This document shows positions 56,783-64,000 of a stretch of 64,000 nt of DNA, piece after piece. Position numbers and translations under genes: made by a program. The notes below the pieces were generated by a model. It did no database searches, was not told where the DNA came from, and worked only from the letters and a program-made list of their open reading frames with translations. Origin of the DNA: Anaerolineales bacterium UBA6055 (GTDB lineage Bacteria > Chloroflexota > Anaerolineae > Aggregatilineales > Phototrophicaceae); contig DIYL01000002.1 of assembly GCA_002428985.1 (NCBI GenBank), positions 124,001 to 188,000 of the forward strand. The letters are read 5' to 3'. Numbering within the stretch: position 1 is the stretch's first letter; the number at the start of each line of letters is the position of its first letter.

Positions 56783-58012
56783 TTACGGAGAGGTATAAAT
56801 CGCAGTAACAGTTGGAGGAATCTCTGAGCAAATAGGGGGCCCTCCCGGGGGATATGTCCAAGTTTGCGGCAAATTTCCTCGATCAACCATATCCAGAAAT
56901 TCATGATATGTCGTCATTAATGCCTCACATTGCCCAAGAATTTCAGCTGACTGTCCTTGTAGATACCAACACTCTAACTGACGGTCTACAATTGGAATCT
57001 GTTGATTGACTTGTAATGTCGAGCACTTGTTAAAGGATGCCATCGCATTGACAAAATCACCTTTGAAGAAAAATTCCCGCCCAAGCTGATACCAACCATC
57101 TGCCCACTCTGGTGCACGTTGCGTAACTTCGCCACAGTAGCGAATTGATGCATCCCATTCTTGTAATTGGCTTGATAGCTCACATAAACGCAATCGAACT
57201 TTGATATTACCTTCATCGAACGCCATAATCTGGAAATACGACACGGTGGCTAAATCCGTATTGCCTAGCTGAATTGCATACAAGGCACGCTCAAAATGGA
57301 GTGGAATCAACTTACGATTAAATTTCATAGCATGATCGACATCCAAAATCGCATTTGTATACTGAGTTAAATTAGCATAGGCAAACGCGCGGGTTCGGTA
57401 ACTTTCCATGATGTAGCGTCCATATTGATCTGACAAGCTGACAGCGACATCCGCTTCGCGCAATGCAGCTTCAAAAATCCCTTGCGATCCATAAGATAAT
57501 GATAGGACAATCCGCGCCATAATATGTTCAGGTGAGCGATTAATGATGCGCAACGCCATGCGGTTGGCTTCGTCAGAGCGCCCCGAAACTTGGAGTGCAT
57601 AAGCACGAATGGCCTGCATATCGAGGCTACGCGGGTGTTTAGAAATCCCTTCACGGCTCAAAACCAAAGCACGATCAAGGTCACTTGAATAATTATAGTC
57701 TGTGTAACTTTGATAAATTAATGTACGGATGAGTAGTATAATAGTCTGTTCGTCATAAGCATTGTCTACATGTAACTGACTAGCATAGTTAATCGCAGTT
57801 TGTAAGTCGCCAGCATCAAATGCTGATTGCACCGCTGCGATACTAATTTCAGTATTTTGTAAGCGATTGAGGTTAAGCCATTCTCCAATCCAATTGCGCC
57901 CAAGTGCAACAACAGCAACAGCCACCCCTAACAAAACAAATACAGGAAAGCATCCGTGTCCGCGTCGTGATCGTCGTGTAAATAAGTCCGATTTGTTGCG
58001 TGTAATCCGCAT
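56783..58012 (-). CDS. Membrane-anchored TPR protein
   Basis: 409 residues from the ATG at 58012 (GTG at 58015 is in frame). A basic start (RITRNKSDLFTRRSRRGHG) leads to a membrane segment near 22-40. The rest is tetratricopeptide repeats, about eight units, with conserved spacing of Ala, Tyr and Leu (e.g. AIRAYALQVSGRSDEAN, WADGWYQLGREFFFKGDF). It ends in a Pro-rich stretch. It would hold other proteins at the membrane, facing outside by charge rule. Function unknown. It is on the strand of the RNA ligase, 73 bp upstream. Confidence 0.8.
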   Translation of the reverse strand: MRITRNKSDLFTRRSRRGHGCFPVFVLLGVAVAVVALGRNWIGEWLNLNRLQNTEISIAAVQSAFDAGDLQTAINYASQLHVDNAYDEQTIILLIRTLIYQSYTDYNYSSDLDRALVLSREGISKHPRSLDMQAIRAYALQVSGRSDEANRMALRIINRSPEHIMARIVLSLSYGSQGIFEAALREADVAVSLSDQYGRYIMESYRTRAFAYANLTQYTNAILDVDHAMKFNRKLIPLHFERALYAIQLGNTDLATVSYFQIMAFDEGNIKVRLRLCELSSQLQEWDASIRYCGEVTQRAPEWADGWYQLGREFFFKGDFVNAMASFNKCSTLQVNQQIPIVDRQLECWYLQGQSAEILGQCEALMTTYHEFLDMVDRGNLPQTWTYPPGGPPICSEIPPTVTAIYTSP

Positions 58013-58122
58013 CACATCTACTAGTCGTTGAGGGTCGTATAATTGTTATCAAGTTTAACGGATTTTGACGAAAGATGCTTTAAGCTAATATACTAATTTT
58101 CGATCAACCACACTGTGCAACA

Positions 58123-58788
58123 CTACTCATATTCACCCGCAGCAATATGTGCCTGTCGAATCGGACGTGGCAGACGATATTTTGGTGTGCAAGCCATCAT
58201 CAAATCAATAGAAGAGGTTAACTCTGCCATATGTCCTACAGAAATATATACGGGTTTAACATTTGTACGTGTACGTAGAACTACACCTAGTTGCTCGCCT
58301 TTATACATCAATTGACTATAACTGCCCTTTTCTACATCTGGTTCATTATACCTGCCAATAAAATGTGTCTTACCACATCCGATGGTGGGCTTCTCTAACC
58401 ATAATCCAAGATGCGCGGCTATACCCATCTTGCGGGGGTGAATCTGTCCCATGCCATCAAAAATAAACACATCTGGTTCATTTTCTAGTTGTTTGAAGGC
58501 GTCTTCCAAAACAGGGCCTTCTCGGAAAGTCAACAACCCGGGGATATAGGGATAGTTAGTCGGTTGTTGTGAGCGAACTGTTTCTACAATCTCAAGCTTA
58601 GGAAAAGTCAGCACCACAACCGCAGCTTGTGACACATTATTCTTGACACTTACGTCAACTCCTGCAACCAACTTTACAGCATTTATGTCAATAGGTTGAT
58701 TACTGATTAATTTTTCGGCGAGGTCTTTTTGGAGTTGAATCGCATCTTGCGAACTTAAATCCCAATTGTGGAGGTGATTAATTTTCAT
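58123..58788 (-). CDS. nfi: Endonuclease V
   Basis: 221 residues with the full active site: Asp45 (VAGVDVS), Glu90 (PGLLTFRE), Asp111 (IFDGMGQIHPRK) and Lys140 (PTIGCGK). The wedge residues P-Y-I-P-G are in place. The enzyme nicks DNA, and in some organisms RNA, one base 3' of inosine, which starts the repair of deaminated adenine. GGAT precedes the ATG. It lies between a GNAT gene (26 bp upstream) and the TPR gene on the same strand. Confidence 0.95.
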   Translation of the reverse strand: MKINHLHNWDLSSQDAIQLQKDLAEKLISNQPIDINAVKLVAGVDVSVKNNVSQAAVVVLTFPKLEIVETVRSQQPTNYPYIPGLLTFREGPVLEDAFKQLENEPDVFIFDGMGQIHPRKMGIAAHLGLWLEKPTIGCGKTHFIGRYNEPDVEKGSYSQLMYKGEQLGVVLRTRTNVKPVYISVGHMAELTSSIDLMMACTPKYRLPRPIRQAHIAAGEYE

Positions 58789-58814
58789 TTGCTATCCAGT
58801 CTATTGCGTTTAAT

Positions 58815-59369
58815 CTACCAAATTTTCTTATCAAAATAGAACGGTTCTTTTTCAAATAGCGATTGATGTTGTTTAGCATCATCGGATAAAAACATCAGCA
58901 TAAACCAGCCATCATCCTCAATTGGATTATCTAGAGCACCACTCAATATTTTGATGCTTGGTATATGTTCCCAACCATGTTCGGCATAGAATTTTTCAAG
59001 ATGAGGGGCAGTCTGTAATAATGCGATGTCCACATCCACTTGTTCTTGGATGTATTGCGTCGCCGCCTGAACAACCTGTCTACCATACCCCTGTTTACGG
59101 TGCGATGGATAGGTCATCACCATACCAAGACCATAAACTTTAAATACCTGTCCTTGAAAGTCGATCGTCTTCCACAAAACAGTCGCCGAACTTAAGACCA
59201 ATTCCCTGTATGAGAGAATAAAATATGTTGGATGCCACGTAGCAGGGTGTAACGCAGAATCCATCTTTTGCGTGACATCAGCATTCCAGACAATACGTGC
59301 AAAATCCCGCATTTGCCACTTGAAATGTACAGGTAGAGTCTCTGTCGTATATGTTTGTATAATAGTCAT
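58815..59369 (-). CDS. GNAT-family acetyltransferase (paralog C)
   Basis: 184 residues, a diverged relative of the pair at 15434-16569. It shares the (L)P-x-H/Y-x2-(Q)-x-R-x-F start, motif A HRKQGYGRQVVQAATQYI (K-Q-G-Y-G), HGWEHIPSIK and the ending PFYFDKKIW. The ribosome site is weak. It lies 26 bp ahead of endonuclease V, so both may be on one mRNA, but no functional link is apparent. Confidence 0.85.
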   Translation of the reverse strand: MTIIQTYTTETLPVHFKWQMRDFARIVWNADVTQKMDSALHPATWHPTYFILSYRELVLSSATVLWKTIDFQGQVFKVYGLGMVMTYPSHRKQGYGRQVVQAATQYIQEQVDVDIALLQTAPHLEKFYAEHGWEHIPSIKILSGALDNPIEDDGWFMLMFLSDDAKQHQSLFEKEPFYFDKKIW

Positions 59370-59436
59370 TGTAATAACTCAGTTTGGAAGGCAGGTAAAA
59401 TGAGGCGTACTCATCGAGCACGCCCCATAGAAAAAT

Positions 59437-61272
59437 CTACATTTCGAGGTAGTCACGCAATTGACGTGAACGCGTTGGATGACGTAGCTTACGAAGTGCT
59501 TTCGCTTCAATCTGGCGAATACGTTCACGGGTCACACCAAAGTGACGACCGACTTCTTCTAGTGTATGATCTTGCCCATCGATCAAGCCGAAGCGCATTT
59601 CTAATACTTGACGCTCACGTTCGCTGAGGACACCTAATGCTGAGCGGATTTGCTCTTTCAGTAGTTGGCGGCTCGCAGCATCAACAGGCCCCGGTACATT
59701 ATCATCAGGGATAAAGTCGCCCAATTGGCTACTATCTTCTTGACCAATTGGCATATCAAGGCTCATGGGCTCTTGGCTAATGCGCATGATCTTACGAACC
59801 TTTTGTGCCGCACGTCGTAGTTTACGGTTGAGGCCGGGATCTAATGGTGCACCTTCACGACGCAGTAACTTAATCGCCTCGCGTTCTTCATCACTGAGGA
59901 AGTCCATCTCTAAAGCAATTTGTTCCGCATTGGGCTCTGCGCCTAATTTTTGCAGAAGCTCACGTTGAACCCGCATCAAGCGGTTAATTGTCTCAACCAT
60001 ATGTACAGGAATACGAATGGTACGCGCTTGGTCAGCAATCGCACGGCTGATGGCTTGACGAATCCACCATGTCGCATAGGTACTAAATTTATAGCCCTTG
60101 GTGTGATCAAATTTATTTACAGCCCGTAGTAGACCGATATTTCCTTCTTGAATCAAATCGAGGAAGCTAATACCACGTCCCATATAGCGTTTTGCAACAC
60201 TAACTACCAGACGTAAATTCGCACGGGTCAGATCTTCTGTTGCCAGAGCAGCCTGTTGTTCAACTTGATCCAGTTGATATTCAGCAGTCTCCATCGGATC
60301 AATCATTTCTTCAATGAAGACATCAAAGTCAGCTAGTGTTGGCAGAACTTTTTGCTCACGGTAGTGTCCCCGCATTTGCATCTGCATTTCCATTGGGAAC
60401 AGATAAAGTGCATGAATCACTTCAAAGAAGGTTTTTGCGACTGTTGTCCAATCGTCGTTACGTCCCCAATTTTCCTGATTAAGGTACTTACGAATATAGG
60501 AAGCATCTTCGGTATCCCAGTTACTGGTCACAGATTGAACTTCATCAATCACTTTACGGAAGTCAGGCATTTCAACATCAAAGTCAGCGATGGCTTCTTC
60601 AAGCGCTTGCCAATTATCTGTCATTTTCTTATATGCATACCGAATTGTCATCATGTCAGGGTTTTCGGTTTTCGGTTGCAGAATATCTGGTGATGGAATA
60701 TTCCCTGTAACAACCACATCTTCTAGGGTCGTCACATGGACAGACGCAACATCAGCTTGTTTAATTTTGATGTTCTTAGGCTTTGCGCCATTATCGACTA
60801 TTGTTTTGCCTTTAATGACTTCATCTTCAATCAGTTTGCGATAGTCTTCTTTAGCGATCACCAATTGACCATCTTCTTTGGTGTCAACAATCATGGTATC
60901 AATGATCTGTTGTTCCACAGTGACAATGCGACCATCATCAGACTCGAGAATTACATTGATACTACTCAGTTCATCGCGCAATGCTTCAAGATGTTGTTCC
61001 GCCGCAATTTGTGTACTTAGCCACATTTCACGATTGGTATTCAATAGGGGAACTTGACCAATCTCCTTCAAATACATCCGCACCGGATCATCGGACATCG
61101 GAATATTTTCATAGACAGTCACATCACCATCATCGTCATCATCGTTGTCTACGTCGTCATCAAACTCGCCATCGTCAAAATCTTCATCGACGGTTTCATC
61201 AACTTCGTCGAGCAACGCATCATCTTCGTTATCATCAAACTCATTAAATTCACGAATTTTGTTATTAGACAT
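59437..61272 (-). CDS. rpoD: Primary sigma factor RpoD
   Basis: 611 residues from the ATG at 61272, preceded by GGTGGAAA. Region 1.2 is [16 protein letters not shown]. Regions 2.1-2.4 are [36 protein letters not shown] and [14 protein letters not shown]. Region 3 follows, and region 4.2 is [20 protein letters not shown]. The N-terminus has a very acidic stretch (about 8-50, mostly Asp and Glu) instead of a typical region 1.1, and a ~230-residue non-conserved insert lies between 1.2 and 2.1. It follows dnaG by 58 bp, as in the classic dnaG-rpoD unit. Confidence 0.97.
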   Translation of the reverse strand: MSNNKIREFNEFDDNEDDALLDEVDETVDEDFDDGEFDDDVDNDDDDDGDVTVYENIPMSDDPVRMYLKEIGQVPLLNTNREMWLSTQIAAEQHLEALRDELSSINVILESDDGRIVTVEQQIIDTMIVDTKEDGQLVIAKEDYRKLIEDEVIKGKTIVDNGAKPKNIKIKQADVASVHVTTLEDVVVTGNIPSPDILQPKTENPDMMTIRYAYKKMTDNWQALEEAIADFDVEMPDFRKVIDEVQSVTSNWDTEDASYIRKYLNQENWGRNDDWTTVAKTFFEVIHALYLFPMEMQMQMRGHYREQKVLPTLADFDVFIEEMIDPMETAEYQLDQVEQQAALATEDLTRANLRLVVSVAKRYMGRGISFLDLIQEGNIGLLRAVNKFDHTKGYKFSTYATWWIRQAISRAIADQARTIRIPVHMVETINRLMRVQRELLQKLGAEPNAEQIALEMDFLSDEEREAIKLLRREGAPLDPGLNRKLRRAAQKVRKIMRISQEPMSLDMPIGQEDSSQLGDFIPDDNVPGPVDAASRQLLKEQIRSALGVLSERERQVLEMRFGLIDGQDHTLEEVGRHFGVTRERIRQIEAKALRKLRHPTRSRQLRDYLEM

Positions 61273-61330
61273 TTTCCACCCAACTCTCTTTTTTAGCAAA
61301 AATGTTGTACCCGTGGCGGGCATTCCCCAT

Positions 61331-63418
61331 CTAATTATTCACCGTCATATCAATACGTGCTTTGGCGGTCATTGATAACATAATTTTTTCACTTAGATTA
61401 CGATGATGATCTGCATCAACCTCGCCGGTTTCTTGTGCTTCTTGTTGCAAATACTGCATTTCAATACGTTCTTGCTTCAAGCGTTCCTGCCGGAGCTTCA
61501 ACGCCTTACTCACTAATTCTTGTTGAGCATCAATTTGAAAACGCCCATATTTATTCATGTTCTTCACAATATCATGAAGATCACCCTTATGTCGATGTCC
61601 GAGTCGGTTTGCAATTGCTTCAGTTTCACCTTTTAATAAATTCTCAAAATCAGGTGACAATTCCTGATCAACAGTTGCTCGAACATAGTCTAGTGGTTCC
61701 ATATCATCCTGTGAAACAGACTCCTGAAAATATGCCATTAACACCCGATATTGGCTCTGCGTAAAATCATCAATACCTAAGTCGGATAGTGGTCCTTGTA
61801 ACAGACGGTCATCATTACCAGCCAGCTCGCGTAATTTCCGGTTCACCTGAAACAATAAGTTCGGGTTGCGCATCAATAAACGCAGACAATATGCTTCCAT
61901 CGCCCGTTCTTGCCTGACAGTAGCTCGAGGAGGAGTCGTCTTTGGTGTTGATGAGATTTCAACAGGTGCTGTATCACCACCATCATAAAATTCGGGTGGC
62001 ATCTCATCATATTCATTATCCCAGTATTCTGGTGGTAAATCAGGGGGATAATCTTTCGCAGGCATATTAGACTGCGGTTGTTGCGGTGTTTGCGAGATGG
62101 TCAACTCCCATTGTTCCGCTGCCCACGCCAGCAAATCGCGTTCATTCATCCGCAAGCGCATTGACAATTTCTGGATATTATCTTGTTTATACAGGTTATT
62201 TTCGGATGCCATTAAAATCGGTAATACACGGTTTGCTAGTGCTTGCCGTTCTTGGAGTGATGCATTAGCAGGCAAATTTGCCGTTTCCATGTCCATCACA
62301 AAATCCGCAACAGGTTGAGCATTATCCACAAGGTCTTGCCAACCTTCAGGTGTTTCACGTAAGAAATCATCAGGGTCTTTACCGGATGGTATCTGTAAGA
62401 CGCGAATATCGACCGATAGCTTACCCGCAAAGTCCTTAGCTAGTGTTTGGCGTGCAACTTCCAAACTACGACGGGTTGCATTTTGTCCAGCTTCATCAGC
62501 ATCTAATGCCATCACAATTTTCTTGGCATAACGTGGTGCGACCAGTTTAATCTGTGATTCTGTCATGGCTGTACCCATTTGGGCAACCACATTCGCATAC
62601 CCAGCCTGATATGCCTGTATCGCATCCATGTAGCCTTCAACAATGACCACTGTCTCAGTATCACGGATAGCACGTTTGCCTGTATCCAAGCCGAATAGAA
62701 TCTGGCTTTTATCAAACACAGGGGTTTGTGGAGAATTCAAGTATTTGGGGTTATCTTCTGGATCTAAGATACGTCCACCAAATCCAACAACTCGCCCCCG
62801 TTCATCACGTATCGGGATCATTAGACGATTACGGAAACGATCATATATCCGTCCATTATCACTGCGGATTGCTAAGCCAACCTCGATAATTTCGTCTTCA
62901 GTATAGCCAATGTTGACGAGTGCATTAAGCATATTCTGCCAACCGTCTTCGGCATATCCAATTTTAAATGTATCGATTGTCTCTTGCGTAAACCCACGGT
63001 TCTCTATCGTGTAAGAGAGTGCGTGTTGTCCACCATCACTCAACAAATAATCGTGATAATAATCAGCCGCGGTTGTTAATAATCCGCGTAAACGGTCAAG
63101 ATGTTCAGCGTGTGACTTTTGTTCAGGGGTTTGTTTGCGGACTTCAACACCCGCTTCTTGTCCAAGTTCGCGGAGGGCTTCTTTAAAATCCCATCCATGC
63201 ATTTTTTGGGCGAAGCTAAATAAATCACCGCCTTCAGCACATGCACCAAAACAGCGCCATGTTTGTTTATCTGGCGTGACAACAAAAGATGGCGTTTTTT
63301 CATTGTGGAATGGACAGCATGCTTTATAATTACGCCCCGCCTTTTTGAGGGATGGAACGAAACGTTGGACATAGTTGACAATGTCGATGCGCGACTTAAT
63401 CTCGTCCGTCACAGACAT
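61331..63418 (-). CDS. dnaG: DNA primase
   Basis: 695 residues from the ATG at 63418 ([17 protein letters not shown]); the frame extends to a GTG at 63472, but that stretch overlaps promoter-like sequence. The zinc-binding motif [11 protein letters not shown] is present, with [14 protein letters not shown]. The TOPRIM region has [16 protein letters not shown] and [16 protein letters not shown], and EDGWQNM and [20 protein letters not shown] mark the RNA-polymerase core. The C-terminal ~260 residues should hold the helicase-interaction domain. It makes RNA primers for replication. TTGCAT and TATAAT-like boxes lie at about 63443-63482 on the minus strand. Confidence 0.97.
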   Translation of the reverse strand: MSVTDEIKSRIDIVNYVQRFVPSLKKAGRNYKACCPFHNEKTPSFVVTPDKQTWRCFGACAEGGDLFSFAQKMHGWDFKEALRELGQEAGVEVRKQTPEQKSHAEHLDRLRGLLTTAADYYHDYLLSDGGQHALSYTIENRGFTQETIDTFKIGYAEDGWQNMLNALVNIGYTEDEIIEVGLAIRSDNGRIYDRFRNRLMIPIRDERGRVVGFGGRILDPEDNPKYLNSPQTPVFDKSQILFGLDTGKRAIRDTETVVIVEGYMDAIQAYQAGYANVVAQMGTAMTESQIKLVAPRYAKKIVMALDADEAGQNATRRSLEVARQTLAKDFAGKLSVDIRVLQIPSGKDPDDFLRETPEGWQDLVDNAQPVADFVMDMETANLPANASLQERQALANRVLPILMASENNLYKQDNIQKLSMRLRMNERDLLAWAAEQWELTISQTPQQPQSNMPAKDYPPDLPPEYWDNEYDEMPPEFYDGGDTAPVEISSTPKTTPPRATVRQERAMEAYCLRLLMRNPNLLFQVNRKLRELAGNDDRLLQGPLSDLGIDDFTQSQYRVLMAYFQESVSQDDMEPLDYVRATVDQELSPDFENLLKGETEAIANRLGHRHKGDLHDIVKNMNKYGRFQIDAQQELVSKALKLRQERLKQERIEMQYLQQEAQETGEVDADHHRNLSEKIMLSMTAKARIDMTVNN

Positions 63419-63536
63419 GGTGATAATAACCCCCGACTCTGATGGGGTATAATTATATATATGTGTGAGCACTTATGCAATAGCGCTGTTATAAAGTTAG
63501 CACATTGATACAAAATATTATCAATTTGGGTTGAAC

Positions 63537-64000
63537 TTATGGCTCTATAAACTGTTCGACCGCAGTCAGCGCTGTCCGGCAGTTATCAGGTACATAATTC
63601 CCACTTATTTCGAAATCCCAACACGTCAAGAAGAAATAATGATTCATACCAACAACATAACCAATGACAGCAATCGTCAATATAATTCCAATTAATCCAC
63701 CAATCATTTTAGGGGATCGCACCTTGATAATATCCGGTAGCGTCACAAGTAAAACCACATACAAGGTTATCGGCAGCGACAGTATAAATCCACTCAAGTA
63801 ACCAATCACAAATAAAGTTTCCACCATTGGGTCAGCTGATGCCGAAGCATCCAGAGCAGTCATTATCATCATAATTGACGGTGTGATCAGCGCAATTTGC
63901 ACATACCACTGAATCCTCGGTTTGCTATCGTCTAACAACCAATAAGCCAACAACGTTGTAGTAGAAATTACCCAGATAGCAAAAATTTTGTCGAAGAAAA
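63537..64000 (-). CDS. Membrane protein, unknown (partial, runs off the right edge)
   Basis: The frame continues without a stop past a TTG at 63953 to base 64000 and reads as a further hydrophobic segment (FFDKIFAIWVISTTTLLAYW), so the N-terminus is outside the window. The visible ~150 residues have four spans and a C-terminal outside part with two cysteines (CWDFEISGN..., NCRTAL). I recognise no family. It lies 119 bp upstream of the dnaG start on the same strand. Confidence 0.65.
   Translation of the reverse strand, partial: FFDKIFAIWVISTTTLLAYWLLDDSKPRIQWYVQIALITPSIMMIMTALDASASADPMVETLFVIGYLSGFILSLPITLYVVLLVTLPDIIKVRSPKMIGGLIGIILTIAVIGYVVGMNHYFFLTCWDFEISGNYVPDNCRTALTAVEQFIEP

Noticed and set aside
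1..64000. CRISPR arrays, tRNA or rRNA genes, insertion sequences, prophage
   Set aside because: No regularly spaced identical repeats with unique spacers, no cloverleaf or rRNA-like stretch noticed, and no transposase, integrase or phage structural gene among the frames. The short TATCCCAAA repeats are too close together for CRISPR.

Overview
The window looks like chromosomal DNA of a Chloroflexota bacterium, most likely an Anaerolineae-type lineage. The pointers are the Thr/Pro-rich linkers in surface proteins, an M19 dipeptidase whose N-terminus resembles Chloroflexota members of that family, a formylglycine-generating-enzyme-like membrane protein, and frequent GTG/TTG starts with clear Shine-Dalgarno sites. 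The taxon is inference: no rRNA gene is present. G+C looks moderate. I see no rRNA, tRNA, CRISPR array, insertion sequence, phage or origin.

Layout. (1) 1-9,590, minus: respiratory complex I operon in the order nuoA-B-C-D-E-F, then two small non-nuo genes (a TPR-like protein and a membrane-anchored NTF2-like protein), then nuoG and nuoH, which leaves the window. (2) 9.7-18 kb: small housekeeping and accessory genes: NUDIX hydrolases, alpha/beta hydrolases, a TRIC/UPF0126 channel, an AraC-type regulator whose N-terminus is in another frame, a VOC protein, and a chain of GNAT acetyltransferases ending in a NUDIX-GNAT fusion. (3) 18-23.6 kb: an FGE-like membrane protein and rpoB, which has its own promoter and terminator and no rpoC after it. 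(4) 23.6-33 kb: four paralogous ~600-residue multi-span membrane proteins (GT-C-like), interleaved with a methyltransferase and a DUF420-like protein with an acidic Glu/Thr/Pro tail. (5) 33-41.7 kb: a site-2-type protease, an ECF sigma factor with a LysM-bearing anti-sigma-like partner, a metallo-beta-lactamase-fold protein, a PhyH dioxygenase, an ABC-F ATPase and a DinB-like protein. (6) 42-51.9 kb, mostly plus: a Ca2+-type P-ATPase, two small STAS-like proteins, an M19 dipeptidase-like protein lacking two metal ligands, membrane proteins of unknown role, a nitrilase-family protein with the catalytic Cys replaced by Gly, and a GT4 glycosyltransferase. (7) 51.9-64 kb, mostly minus: a secreted protein, an ABM-fold protein, a tiny glycine-rich membrane protein, a LiaF-like envelope protein, a T4 Rnl1-like RNA ligase, a TPR protein, endonuclease V, another GNAT, and the dnaG-rpoD pair.

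Working together. The complex I genes form one transcription unit and the two genes inside it may be assembly or accessory factors. The GT-C-like paralogs, the GT4 enzyme, the LysM anti-sigma/ECF pair, the site-2 protease and the LiaF-like protein all point to the cell envelope. The best leads for new biology are the GT-C-like paralog cluster, the LysM/poly-acidic anti-sigma, the cellular Rnl1-like ligase near endonuclease V, the two predicted pseudoenzymes about 4 kb apart, and the helically spaced TATCCCAAA repeats upstream of rpoB.
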